A DNA stretch of 64,000 bases from Sphingobacterium yanglingense (lineage in GTDB: Bacteria; Bacteroidota; Bacteroidia; Sphingobacteriales; Sphingobacteriaceae), in contig NZ_SNYV01000011.1 of NCBI RefSeq assembly GCF_004363245.1, positions 620,001-684,000 on the forward strand, given 5' to 3'. This document shows, piece by piece, positions 34,658 to 44,959 of the stretch. The position numbers were made by a program, and so were the translations under genes. The first letter of the stretch is position 1; each line of letters opens with the position of its first letter. The notes beneath the pieces are model-generated. The model was not told where the DNA came from and did not search any database. It worked only from the letters and a program-made list of their open reading frames with translations.

Positions 34658-35929
34658 ATGGAAAACAATATCTTGCAAAACATCCAGTCATACTTCACCG
34701 AAGAAGTAATAGACAAGCTCGCCAATCACTTGGGAGAGGATAGAGAGAAAGTAGCTAAAGGGGTCAATATCGCTGTTCCCTCACTTTTATTAGGGCTTCA
34801 GAGCCAATCAAAGGAAGGACTTACCAGCATCTTCCAGTCTGCCAAACATTTGTTTGCTAGTTTTGACCTACACGATGCCCTTGGTAAATATTTTGCCAAG
34901 GACGACAAGGGTGAAAGCGCACATTTCGAAAGCGACAATATCGCTAGCGAGATATTCGGTGACAAATTTATGGGTATTACACAGTCCATAGGCAAGTACC
35001 TTGGCATGAGCTCCGAATCCGTAAACAGCCTATTTGGTGCTTCCATACCGGCGGTTATCTCTGGAATAACCAAAAAAGGAGGACATTGGGATGTTGCCGA
35101 AGTTGGTCAATTGCTTCAGACCAATCGTTCTTCATTTGCTTCCGCCATTCCTGCCGGGCTTGGATTGGGAATGTTTGGCAGTCTCTTTGCAAAAGCCGAT
35201 GTGGCCAAAGAACTTGGTGGCCCCGACAGCAGCCAGCCAGCCACCGCAATTCCAGAACCAGCCATAGTGCATACCAAACAGAGGGCTGACAAAGCCAAAA
35301 AGGGAGCAGGCATATGGTGGATCCTCATCTTAGTGCTTATTGCGGCCCTATGGTTTTTATTTGGAAAAGGATGTAACGGAGATAAAACCACAAACCCAGA
35401 GAAGGCCAATACCTCTTTGGATAGCAATCAAAATACAAAGCCTGATAGCAGTGCGAAGAACCATCTGGTAGATGTCAAACTTCCGGATGGCAACAGCCTG
35501 CAGGCATTCTCTTCAGGCATAGAAGATCAACTTGTACAGTTTCTACAGTCTGATTACAAAACATGGACAGACGAACAGCTCAAAGCAAAATGGTTTGACT
35601 TTGACAACCTCAATTTCGAAACCAACACAGCTACCGTTACACCGGCCAGTCAGGTACAACTGGTCAACATCGCACGTATTCTCCGTTTATTCCCAGATGC
35701 CAAGATCAAAATAGGAGGGTACACTGACAAAACGGGCGATGAGGCCATCAATAAAAAAGTATCGCAAGAACGTGCCGACGCTGTAAAAAACTACTTAGAG
35801 AAAGAGGGCTTAGGTACGCAGGTAGTGGGGGCAGAAGGTTACGGTTCAGAATTTGCCCAAGCCGCATGGGATGCCCCAGATAAAGAACGGGCCAAGGATA
35901 GACGTGTTGCTATCAGTGTCAGAAAATAA
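34658..35929 (+). CDS. DUF937 plus OmpA-like peptidoglycan-binding protein
   Basis: 423 aa. Residues 1-170 are helical and similar to DUF937/YidB-like proteins (VNIAVPSLLLGLQSQ, GASIPAVISGITKKGG). A membrane helix lies at about 222-242 (WWILILVLIAALWFLFGKG), then a linker rich in Asn/Lys/Ser. Residues about 310-423 are an OmpA C-terminal domain (LNFETNTATVTPAS, KIKIGGYTDKTGDEAINKKVSQERADAV is its core) that binds diaminopimelate in peptidoglycan. It probably ties a cytoplasmic or inner-membrane assembly to the wall. Confidence 0.88.
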   Translation: MENNILQNIQSYFTEEVIDKLANHLGEDREKVAKGVNIAVPSLLLGLQSQSKEGLTSIFQSAKHLFASFDLHDALGKYFAKDDKGESAHFESDNIASEIFGDKFMGITQSIGKYLGMSSESVNSLFGASIPAVISGITKKGGHWDVAEVGQLLQTNRSSFASAIPAGLGLGMFGSLFAKADVAKELGGPDSSQPATAIPEPAIVHTKQRADKAKKGAGIWWILILVLIAALWFLFGKGCNGDKTTNPEKANTSLDSNQNTKPDSSAKNHLVDVKLPDGNSLQAFSSGIEDQLVQFLQSDYKTWTDEQLKAKWFDFDNLNFETNTATVTPASQVQLVNIARILRLFPDAKIKIGGYTDKTGDEAINKKVSQERADAVKNYLEKEGLGTQVVGAEGYGSEFAQAAWDAPDKERAKDRRVAISVRK

Positions 35930-35967
35930 AGTTTACGGAAAGAAATTCTCTACCTTAATAAAACAGG

Positions 35968-35995
35968 GGGTGTTCCAAATAGAACACCCTTTTTT
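35968..35995 (+). terminator. Rho-independent terminator
   Basis: GGGTGTTC / GAACACCC 8-bp stem with a 6-nt loop and six T residues, 38 nt after the OmpA-fusion stop. Confidence 0.92.
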
Positions 35996-36059
35996 CATTC
36001 CACTCCAACTATATCAAAAGTTTCCTTACTTTTGAGCGACGGCCTTTTACCGAGGCCTT

Positions 36060-36377
36060 ATGTCGTGTTCAAGAATGGATATACTTATAAAAAAACAGTT
36101 AGAGCAGGAGTTTGAAACCTATATGTTTGGGTTTTTCAATGAATTCAAAAGCTTTTCGCTTGAGGACTTTGGAAACTTTGCTACTACGTTACTGAATTAT
36201 TACATCAATAATAATAGACTGTCTCCGTCGGACAAATCCGAGGCTTCCTATTATTTGACCACCCTTTATAATAAGGGCATAGGCAACCGTATTACAGAAG
36301 AGCATTTACAAGTGATTTCCAAAACCATTGCCGATGATTCGTCCATAGATTTTATGGTCGCGCAGCGCTTATTCTAA
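36060..36377 (+). CDS. Small helical protein of unknown function
   Basis: 105 aa. ATG 36060 or the in-frame ATG at 36075 (MDILIKKQLE) could be the start. Mostly helical, charged, no signal peptide, no domain recognised. A -7 match (TACTTTTG, 36027-36034) precedes it. Its 3' end overlaps the convergent lipocalin gene by 9 nt. Confidence 0.65.
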   Translation: MSCSRMDILIKKQLEQEFETYMFGFFNEFKSFSLEDFGNFATTLLNYYINNNRLSPSDKSEASYYLTTLYNKGIGNRITEEHLQVISKTIADDSSIDFMVAQRLF

Positions 36378-36926
36378 GCCCTCTGGGGGATTCGGCCCGT
36401 GGAATGTCCATACTAGATTCTTCACCGCGTACCCCGACAGTTCCGCGTAGCCTAGGTACTTGTCCCTTACTTCGGTAGGTATTGTCTTTGTGCGGGATAG
36501 AATCCACATATAGTCCAGGTTATCGCCAAATACCAAAGCGTACTCGTAGTTACCATCGATATGCATGATATGATAGCCCGAGTAGAAAGGTCCAAAAAAT
36601 GAAACACGCAAGTTTCCTGCATTCGGTTCTCCCGCCAGCTTCGCCTTACCCACGGATTGCTTAAACTTTTGCGTGCGCATATGAATACCGCTATTCACCA
36701 CCCGTATACTTCCATCTTCATTTGTGCTGTATTCCGCCTTCACATCCTTTAGATTCTTCTCCCAATAAAAATCCATACGTGCTATCTCATACCACACCCC
36801 GAGGTAGCGGTCCAGTTCAAAATCCTGTATAACTGGAAGCTTGCTTTTCACAGGTTTCCATATATTGTAAACTACCGCACCAGCAGCAGCACCAACCAAC
36901 AACAAAAGTGACTTCTTTTTATCCAT
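36369..36926 (-). CDS. Lipocalin family protein (Blc-like)
   Basis: 185 aa. The N-terminal hydrophobic helix (LLLLVGAAAGAVVYNI) may be an anchor. It lacks the lipobox of E. coli Blc. The lipocalin signature is plain: LDRYLGVWYEIARMD (G-x-W), then VKAEYS, and the strand YEYALVFGDNLDYMWILSRTK (the T-D-Y motif position). These proteins bind lipids or other small hydrophobic molecules in the envelope. Length is normal. Confidence 0.9.
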   Translation of the reverse strand: MDKKKSLLLLVGAAAGAVVYNIWKPVKSKLPVIQDFELDRYLGVWYEIARMDFYWEKNLKDVKAEYSTNEDGSIRVVNSGIHMRTQKFKQSVGKAKLAGEPNAGNLRVSFFGPFYSGYHIMHIDGNYEYALVFGDNLDYMWILSRTKTIPTEVRDKYLGYAELSGYAVKNLVWTFHGPNPPEGLE

Positions 36927-36972
36927 ATCAATTTAATAACAGACATACCCTATAAAAGTTTAATCTATTTTT

Positions 36973-36980
36973 TAGTTTTG
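36973..36980 (+). promoter_or_regulatory. -7 element (TAGTTTTG) for the 36995 gene
   Basis: A perfect TAnnTTTG match ends 14 nt before the TTG start at 36995. This supports TTG over any upstream start, which would precede the transcript. Confidence 0.5.
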
Positions 36981-36994
36981 TAAAAATAAAAGAT

Positions 36995-37456
36995 TTGTAT
37001 TCTAGAGAAGAAGTAAAAAAACTGAAAGAGGAATTCTGGACCACCTTTGGTCAGTACATGGTGGGAATCACCTCTTCTGATAGCGAAAAAATCAACTGGG
37101 TCAACTACAAGACCGGAATCAAGCAGCTCTATTTTCGAATGGATGCATCCAACAAGTCCACTATAATCATGATAGAAATGACACATCCCGACCAAGGTAT
37201 CCGAGCACTGCTATACGCCCAATTTGACGAGCTGCGCCATATCCTGCACGATACATTAGGAGAGGAGTGGGACTGGTACCCTGAGTATCACGATGACTAT
37301 GGAAAGCAAACCACCCGTATAGCCTGCACACTAGACAAGGTGAGTATCTTTAAAAAAGAAGACTGGCCCAAGCTTATTTCTTTTCTAAAGCCACGAATCA
37401 TTGCCTTGGACGAATTCTGGTCCACCGCCAAATATGCATTTGATATTTTTAAATAA
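36995..37456 (+). CDS. DUF4268-like protein
   Basis: 153 aa from a TTG start (no in-frame ATG upstream of residue 22). The protein reads REEVKKLKEEFWTTFGQYM, then WVNYKTGIKQLYFRMDAS, and later EWDWYPEYHDDYGKQ. This matches the DUF4268 domain, which occurs alone in Bacteroidetes and fused to nuclease-like domains elsewhere. Cytosolic, role unknown. It ends 5 nt before the S1/P1 nuclease gene. Confidence 0.8.
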   Translation: MYSREEVKKLKEEFWTTFGQYMVGITSSDSEKINWVNYKTGIKQLYFRMDASNKSTIIMIEMTHPDQGIRALLYAQFDELRHILHDTLGEEWDWYPEYHDDYGKQTTRIACTLDKVSIFKKEDWPKLISFLKPRIIALDEFWSTAKYAFDIFK

Positions 37457-37461
37457 CTATA

Positions 37462-38268
37462 ATGAAAACAACAACAATACGCTTAGTCGCTTTACTACTA
37501 GTGTTATTCACCTTTGGACAACAGCAGCAAGTATTTGCCTGGGGTATGACAGGACACCGTGTCATTTCCGAAATTGCCGAGCAGCACCTCAGCAAGAAAG
37601 CCAAGAAAAACATCGAAAAGATTATCGGTAAGCAGCCCATCGCTTACTGGTCCAACTGGGCCGATTTCATCAAATCAGACCCAGACCCCGCCTTAAATAA
37701 AACAGGTTCATGGCACTTCGTCAATACACAAGGCAACCTGAGCTTCGAGGACTTCACCGCTACATTAAAAGCATCGCCAGAAGACAACCTTTACAAAGCT
37801 TACCTTCGCATCAAAAACGAAACCAAGGGCAACAAAAACCTGAGCCCCCTACAACAGCAACAGAACCTCTACTACCTCGTACATCTATTTGCTGATGCCC
37901 ACCAGCCTATGCACGTCAGTAGAGCCGAAGACCTTGGTGGTAATAAAATCGAAGTTTCTTTCTTTGGCCGCAAAACCAATATCCACCGCGTTTGGGACTC
38001 AGATTTGGTAGACAACGAAAAATACAGCTATACCGAATACGCACGTGTACTCGATATCTTCAACAGCAACCACTATCGTCAGTACCAGTGTTCTTTTGAG
38101 CAGGCGCTTTACGAATCGCATGAACTCGCCAACAAGATATATAAGGACGTCGAGTACAACGCCAATCTAAGCTACAAATACATCTACGACTACAAGTACA
38201 TTATGGAAGAATGCCTACTAAAAGCAGGCATCCGTCTTGCGTACGAGTTGAATGAAATTTACGGCTAG
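37462..38268 (+). CDS. Secreted S1/P1-family zinc nuclease
   Basis: 268 aa. The signal peptide ends at VFA-W, so Trp27 becomes the N-terminal zinc ligand, as the family requires. His32 (WGMTGHRVIS) is next. Further zinc-site residues are seen in YWSNWADFIK (Asp), GSWHFVN (His), LVHLFADAHQPMHV (His, Asp, His), and HRVWDSDLV (His, Asp). It degrades single-stranded DNA and RNA outside the cell or in the periplasm for phosphate and nucleoside salvage, together with nearby alkaline phosphatase. Confidence 0.93.
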   Translation: MKTTTIRLVALLLVLFTFGQQQQVFAWGMTGHRVISEIAEQHLSKKAKKNIEKIIGKQPIAYWSNWADFIKSDPDPALNKTGSWHFVNTQGNLSFEDFTATLKASPEDNLYKAYLRIKNETKGNKNLSPLQQQQNLYYLVHLFADAHQPMHVSRAEDLGGNKIEVSFFGRKTNIHRVWDSDLVDNEKYSYTEYARVLDIFNSNHYRQYQCSFEQALYESHELANKIYKDVEYNANLSYKYIYDYKYIMEECLLKAGIRLAYELNEIYG

Positions 38269-38277
38269 TTACCGCTC

Positions 38278-40770
38278 TTAACGTTGTCGATTAAGGAGCT
38301 TTATACCCACCACGACAGCATCAGGAGAACCTGTCCCGTGTATTGAGCGAACATAATCTACGCGAAATAAGCGGTACTTACCCCAACCGACATTGTCAAG
38401 CCCTACCGAGAATTCTTGGTAGGGCTTTCTTTTATCCGTGCTCAGCAGATGATATCCAACAACCGTCTGCAGTTGCAATTTATTGATCCCTGGGATCTTG
38501 TTGAGCAGATATCCCTTAAAATTGTGTTCAGCATGCAGTTCCAGATAAGCCTTATTCGTACTGTGGCTATAATAAGGCATTGCCAGAAAACTGTTGAGGT
38601 ATCTGCCTGACGTACCGATATGCGTACGGTTACCGTTAAAATGCTTAAAGTCCGTAAAAGCAATACCATCCGCATTCAAGAATGTGCCTGTGGATAGCCT
38701 ATAGCCCAATATCCCTTTATTGCCGAAAGTCACATCCTGTCTCAATACTAAAGTAATCTCCTGAAAACCATACCCTTTATAAGAAGCAGCAAAAGCATTA
38801 CTATATCCCAGCTGTAGCACAGGATAGCGCATATCGTGATTATAATCGATACGATTAGGCTTCTTATCGATCTGCGTATTGAAATATATCGTTGCCTTTA
38901 GCTCCGCCTTCCACAGGTCGTGGTTCACAAATGCCGGCACTCCCGTGTTATCTATATCCATCGGATTATTGGGTGTGTACGGTCTATTCGAAGAGAAAAA
39001 TGTATAGTCCGTCTCATTAAACACATTCCTCCGTTTAAAATAACCCAAAGAACCCACCATTTCCAGGTTAGGGTGTACATACTGCTTGTAAGTAGCCTTC
39101 AGGAAATCATCGCGGTACAGCTTCATATAGTTATCCCCCCAAACCAAGCTATACACTGTATTAAATTCCGGTGGTATCGGATTGTCCGGATTAAATTGCT
39201 TCAGTACACTTCCTCCGGTCAGCCCCAGCGTGGCATACGAAATCGTATTGAAACGCAATTGTACATTCCCTGCTGTATAAAGCTTTTTGTCCGCCAGCCC
39301 ATAGTTAAACAGTACAGCTGCCTGATAATAACGTCCTATGTCGCTGTCTCCCTTTGTTGCTGATAGCCCTGCTTTAAAATTCCATCCTTGCACCGTATTG
39401 AATAAAGTCCATGATAGCGAAAGGGGAGAGCTGTATCGTATCGTCAATTTGTTAGGTGTATTTTGATAACGGTAGCCCAAGAGCACGTCCTGTAGACGGA
39501 AGCGACTGCGCAAGCGATCTATTGAATCAATATAAGCCGGCGAGCTCGTTATCAGTCTCAAGCTATCCCTACGATGGTAATCCCTCACTTCATCCGTAAT
39601 CAGTGGCACCTTCCGCATCTGCTCCCAATAACCTGCATCTCTCTGGTTGGCATCCGCATTAAATTCACTGCTTATTCTGCCAAAGGTCCCTTTATCAAAT
39701 TGATCTACGTACTTATAATTGGTAAAGCTATGCGTAAAATGTCCCTTAAAACGTAAGCCCATGATTCCCGCCGTAAAATCCAGCGTCTGTAGCTGTTTGG
39801 ACCACAATCTATTGCTATTGTTGTACGTATATTGCTGTCGCAAATACAGCGTATCCAGTACAGGCTGATTGATACTCGTTCCCTGCAGCACAAAATCCAA
39901 ACCATAAACCTCCCAACTATCTTCAACGATATATACAATGCCCTCCACCACCGGCTCCGATTTACGCTTGGCCTCCACCTGTATCTTATAAATCAACTGG
40001 TCTTCCTCTTTCCACGAAGCCAATAGTTTATACTTATAATAAGAAAAAGCCTGGTCCGCAATAGGGCTAATTATCTTCGTCATACCTAAGCTGATATAAT
40101 TGTCATATAAATCAAACGCTGTACCCTCAGCACGGTTGAAACTAAAGCCTTGATTTTCGCCACTAATCTTGGATGCCACAATAGTTTCCTTCATCCTATT
40201 TGGCTTATCGACCACGAGATGAGACACCGTCTCTGATAGGTATAACATCCCGGAACCCGTACTGTCCAGCAACTGATTGTCATCTTCCAACTTAGCACCC
40301 AATATTTTTTTTGGCAGATTGATAGCAGTCAATGAACCTTTAGAATAAAAGTCTGCTTCAAACTTATCCCTTGCTTCGGCATTCTTGTTCCTATTCGCAA
40401 TCGCTTTTTTAATCAGATTGTCAGCAGGGTTCATTGCCGAGCGGATCACCACCTCTTCAATAGCATAAGCCTCCTCCTGTAGCGTGACATCCAGCTTATG
40501 TGGCTGTTGTACTCCCGATAGCGAAATCTTCTTCGTCTCGAAGCCGAGACGCTGTACCACCACAATAACCGAAGAGGAGGGAAGCTCTTTAATTTCGTAA
40601 AAACCCTCCCTATTCGTCGATGTAGCGATATATGTATCTTGTATACTTACAGTTACCGCCCCCAATGCATTGCCATGGCTATCTGTCACTCGTCCACGTA
40701 CCTGCCCCCAGCCCAGACTACATAATAGAGTCAATAACCAAAGAATTAAAAACTTGATAAACCAGTACAT
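38278..40770 (-). CDS. Outer-membrane DUF5686 / CarboxypepD_reg-like protein
   Basis: 830 aa with a signal peptide (FLILWLLTLLCSLGWG-Q). Residues about 24-115 are a carboxypeptidase-regulatory-like beta domain (VRGRVTDSHGNALGAVTVSI, REGFYEI). The remainder is the large DUF5686 beta-rich region (MNPADNLIKKAIANRN) and a probable outer-membrane barrel in the C-terminal half with many alternating aromatic strands. It is a conserved but uncharacterised Bacteroidetes envelope protein. A -7-like TACCTTTA (complement of 40804-40811) lies 33 nt before ATG. Confidence 0.88.
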   Translation of the reverse strand: MYWFIKFLILWLLTLLCSLGWGQVRGRVTDSHGNALGAVTVSIQDTYIATSTNREGFYEIKELPSSSVIVVVQRLGFETKKISLSGVQQPHKLDVTLQEEAYAIEEVVIRSAMNPADNLIKKAIANRNKNAEARDKFEADFYSKGSLTAINLPKKILGAKLEDDNQLLDSTGSGMLYLSETVSHLVVDKPNRMKETIVASKISGENQGFSFNRAEGTAFDLYDNYISLGMTKIISPIADQAFSYYKYKLLASWKEEDQLIYKIQVEAKRKSEPVVEGIVYIVEDSWEVYGLDFVLQGTSINQPVLDTLYLRQQYTYNNSNRLWSKQLQTLDFTAGIMGLRFKGHFTHSFTNYKYVDQFDKGTFGRISSEFNADANQRDAGYWEQMRKVPLITDEVRDYHRRDSLRLITSSPAYIDSIDRLRSRFRLQDVLLGYRYQNTPNKLTIRYSSPLSLSWTLFNTVQGWNFKAGLSATKGDSDIGRYYQAAVLFNYGLADKKLYTAGNVQLRFNTISYATLGLTGGSVLKQFNPDNPIPPEFNTVYSLVWGDNYMKLYRDDFLKATYKQYVHPNLEMVGSLGYFKRRNVFNETDYTFFSSNRPYTPNNPMDIDNTGVPAFVNHDLWKAELKATIYFNTQIDKKPNRIDYNHDMRYPVLQLGYSNAFAASYKGYGFQEITLVLRQDVTFGNKGILGYRLSTGTFLNADGIAFTDFKHFNGNRTHIGTSGRYLNSFLAMPYYSHSTNKAYLELHAEHNFKGYLLNKIPGINKLQLQTVVGYHLLSTDKRKPYQEFSVGLDNVGWGKYRLFRVDYVRSIHGTGSPDAVVVGIKLLNRQR

Positions 40771-40900
40771 CTCGCTTATTTATAATGAATTGACAATAAC
40801 AGCTAAAGGTAATAAATTCAACTTCTTTAGATGTTATTGATATGTTAAATAGAAGGCTACCTTTTGCCCAAAGCCAGTTCGTAGAAACTGTAATATTTTT

Positions 40901-40933
40901 TTTGTATGTTTTCATCGGTTAATCGTACCTTTG
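40901..40933 (+). promoter_or_regulatory. Promoter of guaA, leaderless type
   Basis: TTTG at 40901-40904, a 21-bp spacer, TACCTTTG at 40926-40933, and ATG four bases later. A full consensus match. Confidence 0.85.
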
Positions 40934-40937
40934 CGCT

Positions 40938-42488
40938 ATGTCTGAAAAAATAATAATCCTTGATTTTGGTTCTCAATACACCCAATTAATCGCACGTCGG
41001 GTTCGCGAATTGAGTGTATATTGTGAGATCCATCCTTTTAATAAAGTTCCTGACTTAGATGATACCGTGAAAGGGGTTATCTTTTCAGGCAGTCCTTATT
41101 CGGTCCGCCAAGAAGACGCACCACAGATCGACTACAAAAGTATCCAAGAAAGATTTCCGCTATTAGGTGTTTGCTACGGCGCACAGTACCTGGCACAACA
41201 AGCCGGTGGCGAAGTCTTACCTTCAGAGATACGCGAGTACGGCAGAGCCAATCTACAATTTGTAGACAACGACAATGCCTTATTAAAAGGAATCCCTGCA
41301 CAGTCTCAGGTATGGATGTCACATGGAGACACAATCAAAGAGGTGCCAACAGGCTTCAATATTATAGCGAGTACAGATAAGGTACGTGTAGCTGCTTATC
41401 AAATAGCAGGCACCAATACCTATGGTATACAGTTCCATCCAGAAGTAACACACAGTACAGATGGACAGATGTTAGTCAAAAACTTCGTTATCGACATCTG
41501 TGGATGTGCGCAGGATTGGACTTCAGAATCTTTCGTAGAGAGTACAGTAGCTGAGCTAAAAGCCGACTTGGGCAATGACCACGTTATTATGGCTTTATCC
41601 GGTGGTGTAGACTCTACTGTAGCTGCAGTATTATTACAGCGTGCTATCGGAGACCGTTTACACTGTTTCTTTGTAGATCACGGTTTGTTACGCAAAGGCG
41701 AATTTGAGCAAGTATTGGATTCGTACAAAAACATGGGACTTAACATCAAAGGTGTTAATGCCAAAGAATTATTCTACACCAAGCTAAAAGGCGTAACTGA
41801 GCCAGAGCAAAAGCGTAAAATCATCGGCGGAGCCTTTATCGATGTATTCGACCAAGCGTCCAAAGACATACAAAAAGAACTTCCTGAAGGAAGCGAAGCG
41901 AAATGGTTAGGTCAAGGAACGATATACCCGGACATCATCGAGTCTATCTCTGTAAAAGGACCATCGGCAACGATTAAGTCGCACCACAATGTAGGTGGAT
42001 TACCAGACTACATGAAATTAAAAGTTGTAGAGCCTTTAAAGACATTGTTCAAAGACGAAGTACGTCGTGTAGGAAAAACTTTAGATGTAGACCCTAACAT
42101 CCTGAATAGACACCCTTTCCCAGGCCCTGGATTAGGAATTCGAATTTTAGGTGATATAAATGAAGAAAAGGTACGGATTTTGCAAGAAGCAGATGACATC
42201 TATATACGTAACTTAAAAGAATCAGGTTGGTATGATAAGGTATGGCAGGCTGGAACGATTTTCTTACCTGTTCAATCCGTCGGTGTAATGGGAGACGAAC
42301 GCACATACGAGCATGTTGTCGCATTACGCGCTGTAGGTTCACTCGATGGAATGACTGCAGATTGGATTCATTTGCCTTATGAATTACTAGCTAAGATATC
42401 GAATGAAATAATCAATCATGTTAAAGGAATCAACAGAGTTGTTTACGACATCAGTTCAAAACCACCAGCAACCATTGAGTGGGAATAA
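40938..42488 (+). CDS. guaA: GMP synthase (glutamine-hydrolysing)
   Basis: 516 aa. It converts XMP to GMP with ATP and ammonia from glutamine. The class I amidotransferase domain (1-190) has Cys79 (LGVCYGAQ), His167 and Glu169 (QFHPEVTH). The ATP-pyrophosphatase domain has the P-loop SGGVDS (221-226). The C-terminal dimerisation domain ends in the typical KPPATIEWE. Full length. It is followed at 4 nt by a lipoprotein gene read from a TTG codon. Its -7 element stands directly before ATG. Confidence 0.98.
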   Translation: MSEKIIILDFGSQYTQLIARRVRELSVYCEIHPFNKVPDLDDTVKGVIFSGSPYSVRQEDAPQIDYKSIQERFPLLGVCYGAQYLAQQAGGEVLPSEIREYGRANLQFVDNDNALLKGIPAQSQVWMSHGDTIKEVPTGFNIIASTDKVRVAAYQIAGTNTYGIQFHPEVTHSTDGQMLVKNFVIDICGCAQDWTSESFVESTVAELKADLGNDHVIMALSGGVDSTVAAVLLQRAIGDRLHCFFVDHGLLRKGEFEQVLDSYKNMGLNIKGVNAKELFYTKLKGVTEPEQKRKIIGGAFIDVFDQASKDIQKELPEGSEAKWLGQGTIYPDIIESISVKGPSATIKSHHNVGGLPDYMKLKVVEPLKTLFKDEVRRVGKTLDVDPNILNRHPFPGPGLGIRILGDINEEKVRILQEADDIYIRNLKESGWYDKVWQAGTIFLPVQSVGVMGDERTYEHVVALRAVGSLDGMTADWIHLPYELLAKISNEIINHVKGINRVVYDISSKPPATIEWE

Positions 42489-42492
42489 AAAA

Positions 42493-43755
42493 TTGAAAAA
42501 TTCAAGTTTATTAATAGCTCTTGCATTAGCTTTAGGTGTATCTTCGTGTACACCTAAAGTTGGTGTTTTACGTGCCCCAGATTATAAGGGTAACGTGGGC
42601 AACAACAGCTCCAAACCTGGAGAGACAGGCAAAACGCCAGACGGCTCTAGTGAAACTGGTGAATCAGCAAAAGAAAATGTGGCGAAACGTTTTATGGGAC
42701 GCAACATCTCCTTGGTACTTCCTTTTCAGCTCGATCAGATTTCTGAAAATGCACTTGCCGAAAAAGACATCAAACGTTCTGCTTTAGCATTGGACTATTA
42801 CCAAGGTTTCCAGCTTGGACTGGAAGAATTGGCAAAAAAAGGAGCAGACTTCAATCTGAATGTTCTCGACTCCCGCGACAATGCCAGCTACAGTGGTAGT
42901 CTAGCACTCTCTTCGACTGTTGAAGAAGCATCCATCGTGATCGGCCCGGTATATCCTCAGGAGATAAAAGCCTTTGGTAGTAACCTTAAAGACAAGGAAA
43001 CACTACAGATTAACCCCTTAGCAGCATCCATGCCTACAGAGTTTAATTTGCCAAATCTCGTTTCGCTGACTCCACCGATAAAAGCCCATAGCAATGCTAT
43101 TGCAGCCCGGGCAGCTCGAGAGTATAGTGCTGGTGATGTTATTATTATCTTTAACACTACAGACTCGGACGGTAAGCAGTTTTTAAACGGTATGTCTACG
43201 GCTATCAAGCAGGCCAAAAACAACGCACGTATTGTTTCCGTATCATCGCTAAGCCAGCTTAATGAAAATCTCTCATTGACAGGCACCAATATCATTGTCA
43301 CGGGTACTACAGACAAGACTCTGTTGAAAAACCTATTGACCAATCTGATTAAGAAATACGGTGAAAACACCTACAACTTCAGCCTCTTTGGCCATCCGCT
43401 ATGGGAGCGCTACGATTTTAGTATGTATGCTGGATTTGGGGATTTAAATCCAACCATCACTACAGAGAGTAATCTGAAAACATGGTCTACTGCTGTAAAA
43501 GCGTTTAAAGACACCTATGCAGACGCCTATGGTGTACAACCGTCTGACCAATCGTACAAAGGCTATGATTCTGCGCTTTACTTTGGCGGATTGATAAACA
43601 AGTACGGAGCAGACAAACTAAAAGAAAAATTAACAAAAGAATCCTACAATGGTTTGTTCAGTTCTTACAAATTCAGATACAACGAAGCTTGGGGATATGC
43701 AAATGAATCCGTAGCCTATCGCTCATACCGCGGTGGTTCGTTTCAGCTGCAATAA
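42493..43755 (+). CDS. Lipoprotein with type-I periplasmic-binding fold
   Basis: 420 aa from TTG 42493. An in-frame ATG at 42418 lies 71 nt inside guaA and would bury the signal peptide. From TTG the start is a clean lipoprotein signal (KNSSLLIALALALGVSSC). After a Gly/Ser linker comes a Peripla_BP-type region (ISLVLPFQLD, VVIGP-like SIVIGPVYPQEIKAF, AGDVIIIFNTTDSDG) with two Rossmann-like lobes. Related proteins in other phyla activate murein synthases or carry LysM domains. Here no LysM is seen. Likely co-transcribed with guaA. Confidence 0.82.
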   Translation: MKNSSLLIALALALGVSSCTPKVGVLRAPDYKGNVGNNSSKPGETGKTPDGSSETGESAKENVAKRFMGRNISLVLPFQLDQISENALAEKDIKRSALALDYYQGFQLGLEELAKKGADFNLNVLDSRDNASYSGSLALSSTVEEASIVIGPVYPQEIKAFGSNLKDKETLQINPLAASMPTEFNLPNLVSLTPPIKAHSNAIAARAAREYSAGDVIIIFNTTDSDGKQFLNGMSTAIKQAKNNARIVSVSSLSQLNENLSLTGTNIIVTGTTDKTLLKNLLTNLIKKYGENTYNFSLFGHPLWERYDFSMYAGFGDLNPTITTESNLKTWSTAVKAFKDTYADAYGVQPSDQSYKGYDSALYFGGLINKYGADKLKEKLTKESYNGLFSSYKFRYNEAWGYANESVAYRSYRGGSFQLQ

Positions 43756-43766
43756 AAAATACAGTA

Positions 43767-44948
43767 ATGGAAATTAATGAAAGACGAGTCTCACAGCAGC
43801 TGAGGAATTTTGAACGTGCCCTTACCGGATATGATAAAAAAGAACCCTTAGCGAGATACCTGACTCGCTTTTTCAAAGAAAACAAACAAATGGGGTCATC
43901 TGATAGAAAGATGACCTCTCGTTTTTGTTATAACTATTTCCGCTTGGGCAATGCCTACCCACAGGAGCCCTCTATAGCACGGCTTGTGGTTGCCGAATAC
44001 CTGTGCGAACAACAGTCTGATCTAGTCAGCCTACAAAACCCGGAGCTAGCTCAGTCCTTACAGCAATCCATATCCGATAAAGTGGACATAGCAAGCAGAC
44101 TGACCGGCTTTGATATCAATCTGCTTTTCCCACTCGATGCTGGACTTTCTGCAGCCATAGATAGAACACTTTTCCTACAAAGTCATTTTATACAACCCGA
44201 CTTATTCATTCGGGTAAAAAGAGGGCAGGAGGAAAAAGTACAGCAAATCCTACAGCGAGAAGGAGTTGTTATAAACTCCGTTTCCGGACAGACTATAGCG
44301 CTTCCTAACGGAAGTAAGCTGCAGCATATCAAAGGATTGAACGGCCTATATGAAGTACAAGATCGCTCATCACAGTACACCCTAAACTTTATGGAATCTG
44401 GTGCAAACGAAAGTTGGTGGGATGCATGTGCTGCCTCGGGAGGCAAATCGTTGTTATTTTTGGACAAATACCCGGCCGCGAAGCTACTCGTATCAGACAT
44501 CCGCCTTTCGATTCTACGCAATCTAGATGAACGCTTTATACAGGCCAATATCACACAGACCTACCGCAAGAAAGTCGTAGACCTCACTGATGCAGAAAAT
44601 GTAAAAGCCGCTTTACAGGACGAGCGTTTTGATGGTATCATTGTAGATGCTCCTTGTTCAGGATCTGGCACTTGGGGTCGTACCCCCGAAATGATGCAAT
44701 CATTTGATACGGATAGACTACAGTATTTTACAGATTTACAGAAGCGGATTGTAGCTCAGACTATCCCTTTTATCAAGGTAGGTAAGCCTCTTATTTACAT
44801 TACCTGCTCTGTATATCAGGCTGAAAACGAAGCTGTCATTGACTATATCGTAAACAATTTCGGTATGCGTATAGAGAAGATGGAGGTTATCAAGGGATAC
44901 GAGAGTAAGGCGGACAGTATGTTTGCAGCCCGCCTCCTCAAAGTGTAA
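43767..44948 (+). CDS. RsmB/NOP2-family RNA m5C methyltransferase
   Basis: 393 aa. An N-terminal helical domain of NusB/RsmB type (1-130) is followed by the methyltransferase core: DACAASGGKSLLF-type SAM loop (WWDACAASGGKS), VSDIRLSIL, the catalytic motif IVDAPCSGSGTWGR, and the second Cys in YITCSVYQAENE. Both cysteines needed for m5C formation are present. Target, rRNA or tRNA, cannot be told. It lies 11 nt after the lipoprotein gene, so it is in the guaA unit. Confidence 0.9.
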   Translation: MEINERRVSQQLRNFERALTGYDKKEPLARYLTRFFKENKQMGSSDRKMTSRFCYNYFRLGNAYPQEPSIARLVVAEYLCEQQSDLVSLQNPELAQSLQQSISDKVDIASRLTGFDINLLFPLDAGLSAAIDRTLFLQSHFIQPDLFIRVKRGQEEKVQQILQREGVVINSVSGQTIALPNGSKLQHIKGLNGLYEVQDRSSQYTLNFMESGANESWWDACAASGGKSLLFLDKYPAAKLLVSDIRLSILRNLDERFIQANITQTYRKKVVDLTDAENVKAALQDERFDGIIVDAPCSGSGTWGRTPEMMQSFDTDRLQYFTDLQKRIVAQTIPFIKVGKPLIYITCSVYQAENEAVIDYIVNNFGMRIEKMEVIKGYESKADSMFAARLLKV

Positions 44949-44959
44949 TCAATACCAGC

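Noticed and set aside
42418..42492. ATG start of the lipoprotein gene inside guaA
   Set aside because: It would place 25 polar residues before the lipoprotein signal. TTG 42493, 4 nt after the guaA stop, gives a proper signal peptide.
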